Source: Aromatoleum toluclasticum ATCC 700605 (GTDB taxonomy: Bacteria; Pseudomonadota; Gammaproteobacteria; Burkholderiales; Rhodocyclaceae). Taken from it: a stretch of 64,000 nt of DNA. A model generated the notes under the pieces. The model was not told the DNA's origin and did no database searches. It saw only the letters and a program-made list of their open reading frames with translations. Shown in pieces: positions 13,235 through 23,276 of this stretch. Both the position numbers and the translations under genes were made by a program. The first letter of the stretch is position 1, and the number at the start of each line of letters is the position of its first letter. Location: assembly GCF_000378245.1 (NCBI RefSeq), contig NZ_KB899508.1, positions 50,500 to 114,499 on the forward strand, in the 5' to 3' direction.

Positions 13235-13594
13235 ATGAGTAATTACTTATTTTCGATCGTCCTGACGATTCATGTTCTGGTGGGGCTTGGCATCATCGCG
13301 CTCGTACTGATGCAGCATGGAAAAGGGGCTGACGCGGGGGCCGCATTCGGCAGTGGCGCGTCGGGCAGCGTGTTCGGATCTTCCGGCTCGGCGAATTTTC
13401 TTAGCCGCACCACGGGAATACTCGCCGCTGTGTTTTTTCTCACCAGCCTCGGGCTTAGCTATCTCGGTAACGGCAAGGCTGTGAAGCCCTTCAGTGTTAT
13501 GCAGGATGCTGCCGTGATCGTTCCTGCGCCTGCTGGGGATGCTGCGCCGGCTGGTGCCGCGGGCGACTCGAAGGCACAGTCGATCCCGAAATAA
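13235..13594 (+). CDS. secG: Preprotein translocase subunit SecG
   Basis: SecG is the small auxiliary subunit of the SecYEG channel. The 119-residue protein has two membrane segments (about 5-25 and 55-75) joined by the conserved glycine-rich loop ([26 protein letters not shown]). It ends in an Ala/Pro-rich periplasmic-side tail that is longer than E. coli's. It is probably co-transcribed with tpiA. Confidence 0.95.
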   Translation: MSNYLFSIVLTIHVLVGLGIIALVLMQHGKGADAGAAFGSGASGSVFGSSGSANFLSRTTGILAAVFFLTSLGLSYLGNGKAVKPFSVMQDAAVIVPAPAGDAAPAGAAGDSKAQSIPK

Positions 13595-13631
13595 GTTCCC
13601 CTTGGGGCTATGCGGGATACGGGAAAGGTCG

Positions 13632-13637
13632 TATAAT
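13632..13637 (+). promoter_or_regulatory. -10 box of the tRNA-Leu gene
   Basis: A perfect TATAAT lies 20 bp before the mature tRNA start and is followed by a GC-containing discriminator (TTTTTGCGC). I could not identify a good -35 at 16-18 bp. The secG transcript may also read through. Confidence 0.55.
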
Positions 13638-13657
13638 TTTTGCGCTGTAACAAACGT

Positions 13658-13742
13658 GCCGACGTGGTGAAATTGGTAGACACGCCATCTTGAGGGGGTG
13701 GTGGCGAAAGCCGTGTGAGTTCGAGTCTCACCGTCGGCACCA
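13658..13742 (+). tRNA. tRNA-Leu (anticodon GAG)
   Basis: The acceptor stem GCCGACG (13658-13664) pairs with CGTCGGC (13732-13738), followed by A and an encoded CCA. The anticodon arm CCATC-TTGAGGG-GGTGG gives anticodon GAG, reading CUC/CUU leucine codons. The long variable arm (TGGC-gaaa-GCC) is typical of class II tRNAs such as Leu. GTTCGAGTC is the T-loop. The 85-nt length fits tRNA-Leu. Confidence 0.97.
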
Positions 13743-13753
13743 GAATACTGAAT

Positions 13754-13775
13754 CGCCCGCGAAAGCGGGCGTTTT
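13754..13775 (+). terminator. Intrinsic terminator after tRNA-Leu
   Basis: CGCCCGC (13754-13760), a GAAA tetraloop and GCGGGCG (13765-13771) are followed by TTTT. It separates the tRNA from the nuo operon. Confidence 0.85.
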
Positions 13776-13835
13776 CATGCAATAGGTTAATTAAAAAAAC
13801 TAAAACAATCTGTATTTAAAACGGGGTGTCACGCA

Positions 13836-14210
13836 ATGCTGGAAAACTACTTTCCTGTTCTGATGTTCATCCTCGTGGGGCTTGGTTTTGGCCTGGTTCC
13901 TGTCATTCTTGGGCGGCTCGTTGCCCCCTATCGCCCCGGCAGCGAGAAGCTGTCCCCTTATGAGTGTGGCTTCGAGGCATTCGAAGATGCGCGCATGAAG
14001 TTCGATGTGCGCTACTACCTCATTGCGATCCTTTTCATTCTTTTCGATCTCGAAATCGCCTTCCTGTTTCCGTGGGCGACGGTGTTCCAGGAATTCATTG
14101 CGGCTGGTCAGGTCGCGTGGTTCGTATTCGGTTCGGTTATGATTTTCATTGCCGTGCTGGTCATCGGTTATGTCGTCGAGTGGAAAAACGGTGCGCTCGA
14201 CTGGGAGTGA
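13836..14210 (+). CDS. nuoA: NADH-quinone oxidoreductase subunit A
   Basis: NuoA is a small membrane subunit of the proton-pumping complex I, near the quinone-site loop. The 124 residues form three membrane helices and carry the loop signature [12 protein letters not shown]. It is the first of fourteen contiguous nuo genes. The 60 bp upstream are AT-rich, but I find only a weak promoter-like pair (ATTAAA 13790-13795, TATTTA 13813-13818). Confidence 0.96.
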   Translation: MLENYFPVLMFILVGLGFGLVPVILGRLVAPYRPGSEKLSPYECGFEAFEDARMKFDVRYYLIAILFILFDLEIAFLFPWATVFQEFIAAGQVAWFVFGSVMIFIAVLVIGYVVEWKNGALDWE

Positions 14211-14213
14211 TGC

Positions 14214-14690
14214 ATGAGTATTGAGGGCGTCTTTCGCGAGGGGTTTGTAACCACTTCGCTCGATGCGGTAATCAACTGGACTCGCACGGGGTCTCTCTGG
14301 CCGATGACCTTTGGCCTTGCCTGTTGTGCGGTCGAAATGATTCATGCAGGTTGTTCTCGTTACGACCTTGACCGCTTCGGTGTGGTGTTCCGGCCTAGTC
14401 CGCGGCAATCGGACTTGATGATCGTTGCGGGGACTCTCTGCAACAAGATGGCGCCGGCTCTGCGCAAGGTGTACGAGCAAATGGCTGAGCCTCGCTGGGT
14501 TATTTCGATGGGGTCGTGCGCCAATGGTGGTGGTTATTACCACTATTCCTACTCGGTCGTGCGTGGTTGTGATCGCATCGTGCCGGTGGATGTGTACGTT
14601 CCCGGTTGTCCGCCGACGGCTGAAGCGCTGCTCTACGGCATCATTCAGCTCCAAAACAAGATCAAGCGCACGAATACCATCGCGCGCTGA
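14214..14690 (+). CDS. nuoB: NADH-quinone oxidoreductase subunit B
   Basis: NuoB carries the terminal [4Fe-4S] cluster N2, which passes electrons to quinone. The 158-residue protein keeps all four ligands: the tandem Cys37-Cys38 in LACCAVEMI, Cys102 in GSCANGGG and Cys132 in [10 protein letters not shown]. It begins 3 bp after nuoA and overlaps the following TGATG junction with nuoC. Confidence 0.97.
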   Translation: MSIEGVFREGFVTTSLDAVINWTRTGSLWPMTFGLACCAVEMIHAGCSRYDLDRFGVVFRPSPRQSDLMIVAGTLCNKMAPALRKVYEQMAEPRWVISMGSCANGGGYYHYSYSVVRGCDRIVPVDVYVPGCPPTAEALLYGIIQLQNKIKRTNTIAR

Positions 14691-14704
14691 TGGATGGTTC
14701 ATCT

Positions 14705-15310
14705 ATGAGTCCCAAGCTTGAGCGTCTGAGTCAGGCCTTGCAAGAGGTCCTGGGTGACAGGGTGCGGTCCCTCGTGGTCGATCGTGGTGAGGTGACCATC
14801 GAAGTTGCGCCGGAAGATTATCTCGGTGTGGCTCAGAGTCTGCGTGATCACGCAGACCTGTGCTTCGAGGAACTGGTCGATGTGTCCGGTCTCGATTATT
14901 CGGCCTACGGGAACGGTGTATGGAGCGGCAAGCGTTTCGCGGCTGCCGTTCATCTTCTTTCGGTTGAGAAGAACTGGCGTCTGCGCGTGAAAGTCTTCGC
15001 CGATAGCGACGACTTTCCGGTGCTCGATTCGGTTGTGGATATCTGGCCGAGCGCCAACTGGTACGAGCGCGAGACCTTCGACCTGTTCGGAATCATGTTC
15101 TCGGGTCATCCAGACCTGCGCCGGATCCTGACGGACTACGGTTTTGTCGGTCATCCGTTCCGCAAGGACTTTCCTGTCACCGGGTACGTCGAAATGCGCT
15201 ACGACGCCGAGCAGGGGCGGGTGGTGTATCAACCCGTCTCGATCGAGCCGCGCGAAAACACGCCGCGCATTGTGCGCGAAGAGAATTACGGGGATGTCGG
15301 CCATGGCTGA
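14705..15310 (+). CDS. nuoC: NADH-quinone oxidoreductase subunit C
   Basis: NuoC is a peripheral-arm subunit of complex I (30-kDa type). The conserved core [20 protein letters not shown] and RRILTDYGF identify it. Two starts are possible: ATG 14690 overlapping the nuoB stop, and ATG 14705, preceded by GGATGG at 7-nt spacing and giving MSPKLERL as in relatives. I prefer the second (201 residues). The 3' end overlaps nuoD by 8 bp. Confidence 0.94.
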   Translation: MSPKLERLSQALQEVLGDRVRSLVVDRGEVTIEVAPEDYLGVAQSLRDHADLCFEELVDVSGLDYSAYGNGVWSGKRFAAAVHLLSVEKNWRLRVKVFADSDDFPVLDSVVDIWPSANWYERETFDLFGIMFSGHPDLRRILTDYGFVGHPFRKDFPVTGYVEMRYDAEQGRVVYQPVSIEPRENTPRIVREENYGDVGHG

Positions 15311-16556
15311 GATTCGCAATTACACGATCAACTTTGGCCCTCAGCATCCGTCCGCGCACGGTGTGCTGCGTCTGGTTCTTGAGCTGGACGGTGAAGTGGT
15401 CGAGCGCGCCGATCCGCATATCGGGCTGCTGCACCGGGGAACGGAGAAGCTCGCCGAGACCCGGACGTGGATCCAGTCGGTGCCCTACATGGATCGCCTG
15501 GACTACGTGTCCATGATGTGCAACGAGCATGCATACTGCATGGCGATCGAGCGCTTGCTCGGAATCGAGGTGCCGATTCGAGCGCAATACATCCGTGTGA
15601 TGTTCGACGAGGTCACGCGCATCCTGAATCATCTGCTCGGCATCGGTACGCACGCGCTCGATATCGGCGCGATGACGATGGTGCTGTACACCTTCCGTGA
15701 GCGTGAAGACCTCATGGACGTGTACGAGGCGGTGTCCGGTGCGCGGATGCATGCTGCGTATTACCGTCCCGGCGGCGTCTATCGTGATCTGCCCGACCGC
15801 ATGCCCCAGTATGAGGTCAACAAGTTCAAGAACGCCAACACGGTTCGCCAGTTGAACGAGAGCCGTCAGGGGTCCTTGCTCGACTTCCTCGAAGACTTCA
15901 CCAATCGGTTCGGGGGGTACTGCGACGATTACGAGACGCTGCTAACCGATAATCGGATCTGGAAACAGCGGACTGTCGGCATCGGCGTGGTGACGCCCGA
16001 ACAGGCCAAGGCTTGGGGCTTCACCGGTGCGATGCTGCGCGGCTCGGGCGTGCCCTGGGATTTGCGCAAGAAGCAACCGTACGAAGTCTACGATCGGGTC
16101 GAATTCGATATCCCCGTCGGGAAGACAGGCGACTGTTACGACCGCTACCTCGTCCGGATGGAGGAGATGCGGCAGTCCAATCGCATCGTCAAACAGTGCA
16201 TCGACTGGTTGCGCAAGAACCCCGGCCCCGTGATTGCCGATAACCACAAGGTCGCACCGCCTTCGCGTGAGCGCATGAAGGCGAACATGGAAGAGCTGAT
16301 CCACCATTTCAAGCTCTTCACCGAGGGTATGCACGTTCCCGCGGGTGAGGTTTACGCCGCGGTCGAGCATCCGAAGGGCGAGTTCGGCGTGTACGCGGTG
16401 TCCGACGGCGCGAACAAGCCCTACCGCCTGAAGATGCGTGCGCCTGGCTTTGCGCACCTCGCTGCGATGGATGAAATAGCGCGTGGTCACATGATTGCCG
16501 ACGTCGTCGCGATCATCGGCACCATGGATGTCGTGTTCGGCGAAATCGACCGCTGA
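15303..16556 (+). CDS. nuoD: NADH-quinone oxidoreductase subunit D
   Basis: NuoD is the 49-kDa subunit that forms the quinone-reduction site with NuoB. It descends from the [NiFe] hydrogenase large subunit but lacks the metal ligands. The 417-residue protein has the hallmark start [28 protein letters not shown], and the C-terminal DVVFGEIDR. The ATG at 15303 overlaps nuoC by 8 bp; the open frame extends upstream only as an overlap of nuoC. Confidence 0.97.
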   Translation: MAEIRNYTINFGPQHPSAHGVLRLVLELDGEVVERADPHIGLLHRGTEKLAETRTWIQSVPYMDRLDYVSMMCNEHAYCMAIERLLGIEVPIRAQYIRVMFDEVTRILNHLLGIGTHALDIGAMTMVLYTFREREDLMDVYEAVSGARMHAAYYRPGGVYRDLPDRMPQYEVNKFKNANTVRQLNESRQGSLLDFLEDFTNRFGGYCDDYETLLTDNRIWKQRTVGIGVVTPEQAKAWGFTGAMLRGSGVPWDLRKKQPYEVYDRVEFDIPVGKTGDCYDRYLVRMEEMRQSNRIVKQCIDWLRKNPGPVIADNHKVAPPSRERMKANMEELIHHFKLFTEGMHVPAGEVYAAVEHPKGEFGVYAVSDGANKPYRLKMRAPGFAHLAAMDEIARGHMIADVVAIIGTMDVVFGEIDR

Positions 16557-16605
16557 ACGCTTGGTCTTGAAACGTCGGCTGGCAACCCGGGAAGACGAGT
16601 ACGAA

Positions 16606-17085
16606 ATGCTGAGTCAGGAATCGCTACAACAGATCGATCGCGAGATCGCGAAATATCCACCGGATCAGAAGCAGTCCGCCGTGATGGCGGCGCTGCGCAT
16701 CGCGCAGGTAGAAAAGGGCTGGCTGCCGAAGGAACTCATCGAGTTCGTCGCCAGCTACCTTGGCATGCCCGCGATTGCGGCCTACGAGGTGGCGAGCTTC
16801 TACAACATGTACGACCTCGAGCCGGTGGGGCGCCACAAGATCACCGTATGTACGAACCTCCCCTGTGCGCTGTCGGGAGGCGTTCATGCGGCTGATTACC
16901 TCAAGAAAAAACTCGGAATCGACTTCAACGAGACGACCCCGGACGGGAAGTTCACGCTGAAGGAAGGCGAGTGCATGGGCGCTTGCGGGGATGCCCCCGT
17001 GCTGCTGGTGAATAATCATCACATGTGCAGCTGGATGACGACGGAAAAGATCGATCAGATCCTCGCGGAGCTGGAGGACAAATGA
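16606..17085 (+). CDS. nuoE: NADH-quinone oxidoreductase subunit E
   Basis: NuoE is the 24-kDa subunit holding [2Fe-2S] cluster N1a. The 159-residue protein has a thioredoxin-like domain with all four ligands in the expected spacing (CTNLPC and CMGAC). The ATG at 16606 gives a beginning [13 protein letters not shown] like relatives; upstream in-frame codons overlap nuoD. Its stop overlaps the nuoF start (ATGA). Confidence 0.96.
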   Translation: MLSQESLQQIDREIAKYPPDQKQSAVMAALRIAQVEKGWLPKELIEFVASYLGMPAIAAYEVASFYNMYDLEPVGRHKITVCTNLPCALSGGVHAADYLKKKLGIDFNETTPDGKFTLKEGECMGACGDAPVLLVNNHHMCSWMTTEKIDQILAELEDK

Positions 17086-18395
17086 GCGGAAGCGGACTGA
17101 TTCTCGCCGGCGTCGACGGCGATCGTACCTGGGCGCTGCAGGACTACGTTGCACGCGGTGGCTATTCCGCTCTGCGCAAGGTCATCAGCGAAAAAATCGC
17201 GCCCGAAACGATCATCGCGGAACTCAAGGCCTCCTCGCTGCGCGGTCGCGGCGGCGCAGGCTTCCCGACCGGGTTGAAGTGGAGCTTCATGCCGCGCTCC
17301 TTCCCGGGCGCCAAGTATCTCGCGTGCAACTCGGACGAAGGTGAGCCCGGCACGTTCAAGGACAGGGACATCCTGCGCTACAACCCGCATACGGTTATCG
17401 AAGGGATGACCATCGCTGCGTATGCGATGGGTTGCGAGCGTGGGTACAACTACATTCACGGTGAAATCTTCGAAGTCTACGAACGCTTCGAAGCCGCGCT
17501 CGCCGAGGCCCGTTCGGCCGGCCTGCTCGGACAGAACATTCTCGGTTCGGATTTCTCGTTCGAGCTGTTTGCCCATCACGGCTATGGCGCCTACATCTGT
17601 GGCGAGGAAACGGCGCTGCTGGAGTCTATCGAAGGCAAGAAGGGGCAGCCGCGCTTCAAGCCGCCTTTCCCGGCAAGCTACGGTCTGTACGGGAAGCCGA
17701 CGACGATCAACAACACGGAGACCTTCGCCTCCGTGCCGTTCATCCTCAACATGGGCGGTGAGGGCTTCCTCAACCTGGGCAAGCCGAACAACGGCGGAAC
17801 CAAGCTGTTCTCGGTATCCGGGCATGTGAATCGTCCCGGAAATTACGAAGTTGCGATGGGTACGCCGTTCGCAGAACTGCTCGAGATGGCAGGCGGGATG
17901 CGCGCCGGGCGCAAGCTCAAGGCGGTGATCCCCGGTGGTTCGTCCGCGCCCGTCCTTCCGGGTAGCGTGATGATGGACTGCACGATGGACTATGACTCGA
18001 TCTCCAAAGCGGGGTCGATGCTCGGTTCCGGCGCCGTCATCGTGATGGACGAGACGACGTGCATGGTCAAGGCGCTCGAGCGTCTGTCCTACTTCTATTT
18101 CGAGGAATCCTGCGGGCAGTGCACCCCCTGCCGTGAAGGTACGGGCTGGCTCTACCGCGTGGTCCATCGCATCGAAAACGGACTCGGCCGGAAGGAGGAT
18201 CTCGATCTTCTCAATTCGGTGACCGGCAACATCATGGGCCGCACGATCTGCGCCCTCGGTGACGCCGCATCGATGCCGGTGCAGAGCTTCGTCAAGCACT
18301 TCGGTTCCGAATTCGAGTACCACATCGAAAACAAGAAATGTCTAGTGCCGCCTGAAGTCCAGTATGAAGGCAGCCAAATCTACGTGAGACCGTGA
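17082..18395 (+). CDS. nuoF: NADH-quinone oxidoreductase subunit F
   Basis: NuoF binds NADH and FMN and holds [4Fe-4S] cluster N3. The 437-residue protein has the FMN/NADH motifs [15 protein letters not shown] and [33 protein letters not shown], and the cluster ligands [13 protein letters not shown] with a distal Cys in RTICALGD. The start at 17082 overlaps the nuoE stop. Confidence 0.97.
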   Translation: MSGSGLILAGVDGDRTWALQDYVARGGYSALRKVISEKIAPETIIAELKASSLRGRGGAGFPTGLKWSFMPRSFPGAKYLACNSDEGEPGTFKDRDILRYNPHTVIEGMTIAAYAMGCERGYNYIHGEIFEVYERFEAALAEARSAGLLGQNILGSDFSFELFAHHGYGAYICGEETALLESIEGKKGQPRFKPPFPASYGLYGKPTTINNTETFASVPFILNMGGEGFLNLGKPNNGGTKLFSVSGHVNRPGNYEVAMGTPFAELLEMAGGMRAGRKLKAVIPGGSSAPVLPGSVMMDCTMDYDSISKAGSMLGSGAVIVMDETTCMVKALERLSYFYFEESCGQCTPCREGTGWLYRVVHRIENGLGRKEDLDLLNSVTGNIMGRTICALGDAASMPVQSFVKHFGSEFEYHIENKKCLVPPEVQYEGSQIYVRP

Positions 18396-20734
18396 TGCTA
18401 GAGATTGAAATCGACGGCAAGCAGGTGACGGTCGAGGATGGCAGCACCATCATGGATGCTGCCACCAAGATCGGTGCTTTCGTTCCGCACTTCTGTTACC
18501 ACAAGAAGCTCTCGATCGCCGCGAGCTGCCGCATGTGCCTCGTGCAGGTCGAGAAGGCGCCCAAGCCGCTTCCCGCGTGTGCCACTCCCGTGACAAACGG
18601 GATGAAAGTGTGGACTCGCTCCGAGCAGGCGGTGAAGGCCCAGAAGGGCGTGATGGAGTTCCTGCTGATCAACCACCCGCTGGATTGCCCGATTTGCGAC
18701 CAGGGCGGCGAGTGCCAGCTGCAGGATCTGGCGGTCGGCTACGGCGGCAGCCAATCGCGTTACGAGGAAGAGAAGCGCGTCGTTCTGAACAAGAACCTCG
18801 GTCCGCTCGTTTCGACCGACATGACGCGTTGCATCAACTGCACGCGCTGCGTACGGTTCACGACGGAAATCGCCGGGCAGATGGAACTGGGCCAGGCCTT
18901 CCGCGGCGAACACGCCGAGATCATGCCTTTCGTCGAAAAGACGGTGGACTCCGAGCTATCCGGCAACATCATCGATCTCTGTCCCGTCGGTGCGCTGACC
19001 TCGAAGCCGTTCCGCTTCTCGGCCCGTACTTGGGAGCTCGCGCGCCGCCGTTCGGTGAGCCCCCACGATTCGCTCGGCTCCAACCTGATCGTTCAGGTGA
19101 AGCACGATGTCGTCAAGCGCGTGCTGCCCTTCGAAAACGAGGACATCAACGAATGCTGGCTGTCCGACAAGGACCGCTTCTCGTACGAAGGCCTTAACGG
19201 CGAAGATCGTCTGACCGTCCCGATGCTCAAGCAGGACGGCGTGTGGAAGGACGCGGACTGGCAGACGGCGCTCGAGTTCGCGGCAAATGGCCTGCGCAAG
19301 ACCGCCAAGCAGAACGGCCCGGATTCCATCGGTGCGCTGGCTTCGCCGCATGCGACGGTTGAAGAGCTGTATCTCCTGCAGAAATTCACCCGTGCCATCG
19401 GTTCCGACAGCGTCGATTTCCGCCTGCGTCAGAGCGATTTTCGCGCAGACGGCTTCCGCGAAGGTGCTCCGTGGCTGGGCATGCCCATCAACGAGGTCGC
19501 GGACCTCAATCGCCTGCTCGTGATCGGCAGCTTCCTGCGCAAGGACACGCCGCTGCTCGCCCAGCGCGTACGGCAGGCGGCCAAGCGCGGCCTGCATGTC
19601 AGCGCCGTCAACGCGAGTGCTGAGGAGTGGCAGCTGCCGGTCAAGAACCGTGTGCTGGCGGCTCCTTCCTCCATCGTCCCCGTGCTCCTGCAGGTCGTTG
19701 CTGCCCTTGCGGCCGAGAAGGGTGCAACGGTTGCGGAACATCTTTCCGCGGCGATGCCGTCGTCGGTGTCCGATGATGCGCGTTCGATCGCCCAGAGTCT
19801 GGCATCCGGCCGCAAGGTCGCCGTCTGGCTCGGCAACCTTGCCGTGCAGAGTGAATACGCATCGGAGATTCAGCAGCTCGCGGAAGAAATCGCGCGCCTG
19901 ACCGACGGCGTCTTCGGGGTGATCGGAGAGGCGGCAAACAGCGTAGGCGGCTATCTTGCCAAGGCAATTCCGCTGGTCGGTGGCCTTAACGCCCGGCAGA
20001 TGCTCGAGCAGCCCCGCAAGGCCTATCTCCTGCTGAACGCCGAACCGGATCTCGATTTCGCGAATCCGGCGCTGGCGCAGAGCGTGCTGGAGGCCGCGCC
20101 GCTCGTGATCGCCTTGTCGGCATTCAAGTCTGCATCCTTGCTTGCTGCAGCGGACGTGCTGCTGCCGATTGCTCCGTTCACCGAGACGTCGGGAACCTTC
20201 GTCAACTGCGAAGGGCGTGCGCAGAACTTCAATGCCGTCGCTCGTCCGGTGGGTGATACGCGTCCGGGCTGGAAGGTTCTCCGGGTTCTTGGAAATCTCT
20301 TCGACTTCGAGGGGTTCGACCAGAACGACTCGGAGGCGGTCGCAGCCGAGGCTCTTGCGGAGGGCAATCGTCCGGATCTCGGCAATCGTCTGTACGGTCT
20401 CGAATTCAAGTTCGCCGGACAGGCTGTCGCGGGATTCGAGCGAGTCAGCGATGTGCCCATCTACGCGGCCGATACGCTGGTACGACGCGCAACGTCGTTG
20501 CAGAAGACGCGTGATGCGAAAGCTCCGCTGGCGCGGGCGAGTGCGGCGACCCTTGCCGCAGTCGGCGTCGAGTCGGGTGCGCGCGTGCGCTTGAGGCAAG
20601 GGCAGGGCTTGGCTGAGGTCCAGATCGTCGCGGACGATTCGGTCGCAGCGAACTGCGTGCGTGTTGCCGCAGCCAACGCGGCAACTGCCGCTCTCGGCGC
20701 CATGTGCGGCGAGATCAGCGTGGAGCGTGTCTGA
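18395..20734 (+). CDS. nuoG: NADH-quinone oxidoreductase subunit G
   Basis: NuoG is the 75-kDa iron-sulfur subunit of complex I. The 779 residues contain an N-terminal [2Fe-2S] ferredoxin domain ([19 protein letters not shown]), a His/Cys [4Fe-4S] motif ([14 protein letters not shown]), a further [4Fe-4S] site (CINCTRC with IIDLCPVG), and a long molybdopterin-oxidoreductase-like domain without obvious cofactor role. ATG 18395 shares one base with the nuoF stop; a GTG at 18392 is an alternative. The stop overlaps nuoH in the same TGATG manner. Confidence 0.96.
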   Translation: MLEIEIDGKQVTVEDGSTIMDAATKIGAFVPHFCYHKKLSIAASCRMCLVQVEKAPKPLPACATPVTNGMKVWTRSEQAVKAQKGVMEFLLINHPLDCPICDQGGECQLQDLAVGYGGSQSRYEEEKRVVLNKNLGPLVSTDMTRCINCTRCVRFTTEIAGQMELGQAFRGEHAEIMPFVEKTVDSELSGNIIDLCPVGALTSKPFRFSARTWELARRRSVSPHDSLGSNLIVQVKHDVVKRVLPFENEDINECWLSDKDRFSYEGLNGEDRLTVPMLKQDGVWKDADWQTALEFAANGLRKTAKQNGPDSIGALASPHATVEELYLLQKFTRAIGSDSVDFRLRQSDFRADGFREGAPWLGMPINEVADLNRLLVIGSFLRKDTPLLAQRVRQAAKRGLHVSAVNASAEEWQLPVKNRVLAAPSSIVPVLLQVVAALAAEKGATVAEHLSAAMPSSVSDDARSIAQSLASGRKVAVWLGNLAVQSEYASEIQQLAEEIARLTDGVFGVIGEAANSVGGYLAKAIPLVGGLNARQMLEQPRKAYLLLNAEPDLDFANPALAQSVLEAAPLVIALSAFKSASLLAAADVLLPIAPFTETSGTFVNCEGRAQNFNAVARPVGDTRPGWKVLRVLGNLFDFEGFDQNDSEAVAAEALAEGNRPDLGNRLYGLEFKFAGQAVAGFERVSDVPIYAADTLVRRATSLQKTRDAKAPLARASAATLAAVGVESGARVRLRQGQGLAEVQIVADDSVAANCVRVAAANAATAALGAMCGEISVERV

Positions 20735-21783
20735 TGGAAGCGTTGCTGGAACCCGTGTCGCAGTTTTTCGGGCCTGCGTGGCCTGTCGTCTGGACGCTGG
20801 CGAAGATCGTTGCGATCATCGCGCCGCTCATGCTAGGCGTCGCGTACCTGACGCTTGCCGAACGCAAGGTCATCGGCTACATGCAGGTCCGCATCGGTCC
20901 GAACCGCGTCGGCCCGAAGGGGCTGCTGCAGCCGATCGCCGATGGCATGAAGCTCCTGTTCAAGGAGATCATCGTTCCGTCTGGAGCGAGCAAGGGTCTT
21001 TTCATCCTGGGTCCGATTCTCGCAATCGCGCCGTCGCTGGCGGCTTGGTCAGTAGTGCCCTTCAATGACGGCATGGTGCTCGCAAACGTCAACGCGGGTC
21101 TGTTACTGCTCCTGGCGATCACTTCGATGGAAGTCTACGGCGTCATCATTGCCGGCTGGGCGTCGAACTCGAAGTACCCGTTCCTCGGTTCCATGCGCGC
21201 TGCGGCGCAGATGGTGTCGTACGAGGTCGCGATGGGTTTCGCGCTGATCTGTGTGCTGCTGATTTCCTCGAGCCTCAATCTGAGCGACATCGTCCATTCG
21301 CAAGGGCAAGGCAAGTTCCATGAGATGGGGCTGTCGTTCTTGTCGTGGAACTGGCTCCCGCTTCTGCCGATGTTCATCGTCTTCCTGATTTCCGGTATCG
21401 CGGAAACCAACCGCGCGCCGTTCGACGTGGTCGAGGGCGAGTCCGAGGTGGTTGCGGGGCACATGGTCGAGTACTCCGGGATGGCCTTCGCTCTGTTCTT
21501 CCTGGCCGAATACGCGAACATGTTCCTCGTGTCGGTGATGACGGCGCTGCTCTTCATGGGCGGCTGGCTGTCGCCGATCGGCGGGATTCCCGACGGTTTC
21601 CACTGGCTCGCCCTGAAGACCGCGTTCTTCCTGTTCGTGTTCCTGTGGGTACGTGCGACATTCCCGCGCTTCCGCTACGACCACATCATGCGGTTGGGTT
21701 GGAAGGTGTTTATTCCGATCACCCTGGTTTGGGTGATCGTAGTGGCGGTGTGGATGATGTCGCCGCTGTCTATCTGGAAGTGA
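20734..21783 (+). CDS. nuoH: NADH-quinone oxidoreductase subunit H
   Basis: NuoH joins the peripheral arm to the membrane arm and forms part of the quinone channel. The 349-residue polytopic protein has eight or so membrane helices and the signature blocks [33 protein letters not shown] and [20 protein letters not shown]. Its ATG overlaps the nuoG stop by one base. Confidence 0.97.
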   Translation: MEALLEPVSQFFGPAWPVVWTLAKIVAIIAPLMLGVAYLTLAERKVIGYMQVRIGPNRVGPKGLLQPIADGMKLLFKEIIVPSGASKGLFILGPILAIAPSLAAWSVVPFNDGMVLANVNAGLLLLLAITSMEVYGVIIAGWASNSKYPFLGSMRAAAQMVSYEVAMGFALICVLLISSSLNLSDIVHSQGQGKFHEMGLSFLSWNWLPLLPMFIVFLISGIAETNRAPFDVVEGESEVVAGHMVEYSGMAFALFFLAEYANMFLVSVMTALLFMGGWLSPIGGIPDGFHWLALKTAFFLFVFLWVRATFPRFRYDHIMRLGWKVFIPITLVWVIVVAVWMMSPLSIWK

Positions 21784-21793
21784 GAGGCTGAAG

Positions 21794-22279
21794 ATGGGTG
21801 CGAAGGATTACATCGGTAGCCTGTTCCTAACGGAACTGATCAAGGGATTGGCGCTTACTGGGCGTCACCTGTTCGCGCGCAAGATCACGGTGCAATTTCC
21901 GGAGGAGAAAACTCCGCAAAGCCCGCGTTTCCGTGGCCTGCATGCCCTGCGTCGCTATCCCAACGGTGAGGAGCGCTGCATTGCGTGCAAGCTGTGTGAG
22001 GCGATCTGCCCCGCAATGGCGATCACCATCGAGTCCGATCAGCGCGATGACGGTTCTCGTCGCACGACGCGATACGACATCGATCTGACGAAGTGCATCT
22101 TCTGCGGCTTCTGCGAAGAGGCCTGTCCGGTGGATGCGATCGTCGAGACGCGCGTGCTCGAGTACCACGGCGAGCAGAGGGGCGACCTGTATTACACGAA
22201 GCAGATGCTGCTCGCCGTCGGCGACCGGCACGAAGCCCAGATCGCCGCCGACCGGGAAGCCGACTCGAAGTACCGCTAA
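21794..22279 (+). CDS. nuoI: NADH-quinone oxidoreductase subunit I
   Basis: NuoI carries the two [4Fe-4S] clusters N6a and N6b leading to N2. The 161-residue protein has two ferredoxin motifs, [12 protein letters not shown] and [12 protein letters not shown], after an amphipathic N-terminal helix. It starts 10 bp after nuoH. Confidence 0.97.
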   Translation: MGAKDYIGSLFLTELIKGLALTGRHLFARKITVQFPEEKTPQSPRFRGLHALRRYPNGEERCIACKLCEAICPAMAITIESDQRDDGSRRTTRYDIDLTKCIFCGFCEEACPVDAIVETRVLEYHGEQRGDLYYTKQMLLAVGDRHEAQIAADREADSKYR

Positions 22280-22309
22280 GGGAGGGCGCCCGCGGGCGCC
22301 GCAAAGGAC

Positions 22310-22912
22310 ATGGATTTCAAGACCCTCGTTTTCTACATCCTGTCGGCGATCATGGTGTTCGCCGCGCTTCGGGTGATCACGTCACGGAACCCTGTGCATG
22401 CCGCACTGTTCCTCGTGCTCTCCTTCGTGACCGCTGGTGGCATCTGGCTGCTGCTGGCCGCGGAGTTCCTCGCAATCGTCCTGGTGATGGTGTACGTCGG
22501 GGCGGTCATGGTGCTTTTCCTGTTCGTGGTCATGATGCTCGACATCAACCTCGATCGGTTGCGGGAGGGCTTCTGGAGCTACCTGCCGGTTGGCGCGCTG
22601 ATCGGAATTCTGCTGGCCGTCGAAATGGCGCTGGTGCTTGGTGGCAGGTACTTCGGTCTCGAGGCGATGCCCGAGCCGCCTGCGGTGCAGGCCGGCTACA
22701 GCAATACGCGCGAACTGGGGCGGCTCCTGTATACCGATTACGTGTATCCGTTCGAGCTTGCCTCGCTGCTGTTGCTCGTGGCGATGGTCGTTGCCGTGTC
22801 GCTTACCCTGCGTAAGCGCAAGGGGCTGCGTCGGGTGAATCCGTCGGATCAGGTGGCCGTCAAGCGTGGCGATCGCGTCGAACTCGTTTCGATGTCCGCC
22901 GAGAAAGAATAA
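22310..22912 (+). CDS. nuoJ: NADH-quinone oxidoreductase subunit J
   Basis: NuoJ is a membrane subunit with five predicted helices, and this 200-residue protein has the usual length. The conserved segment EFLAIVLVMVYVGAVMVLFL includes the pi-bulge helix implicated in coupling. The C-terminal tail is charged. It stands 30 bp after nuoI and 46 bp before nuoK. Confidence 0.96.
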   Translation: MDFKTLVFYILSAIMVFAALRVITSRNPVHAALFLVLSFVTAGGIWLLLAAEFLAIVLVMVYVGAVMVLFLFVVMMLDINLDRLREGFWSYLPVGALIGILLAVEMALVLGGRYFGLEAMPEPPAVQAGYSNTRELGRLLYTDYVYPFELASLLLLVAMVVAVSLTLRKRKGLRRVNPSDQVAVKRGDRVELVSMSAEKE

Positions 22913-22958
22913 GAACTGCGGCAGTTTCGCGGGAACTGGTGCAATCAAGGGGTTATAG

Positions 22959-23264
22959 ATGCTTTCGCTTTCCCACTATCTGATTCTGGGCGCGATCCTG
23001 TTCGCGATCAGCGTGGTCGGGATCTTCCTGAACCGGAAGAACCTGATCGTGCTGCTGATGGCGATCGAGCTGATGCTGCTCGCGGTGAATCTGAACTTCG
23101 TCGCCTTCTCGCACTATCTGGGCGATCTGGCCGGACAGATTTTTGTTTTCTTCATCCTCACCGTGGCGGCGGCGGAGTCTGCGATCGGTCTCGCGATTCT
23201 GGTCGTGCTGTTCCGCAACCTGCGGACGATCCACGTTGATGATCTGGACAGCCTCAAGGGTTAA
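22959..23264 (+). CDS. nuoK: NADH-quinone oxidoreductase subunit K
   Basis: NuoK is a 101-residue three-helix subunit related to MrpC. The membrane glutamates used in proton translocation are visible in [19 protein letters not shown] and in the [17 protein letters not shown] helix. Confidence 0.97.
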   Translation: MLSLSHYLILGAILFAISVVGIFLNRKNLIVLLMAIELMLLAVNLNFVAFSHYLGDLAGQIFVFFILTVAAAESAIGLAILVVLFRNLRTIHVDDLDSLKG

Positions 23265-23276
23265 GGAAGCGGCTCG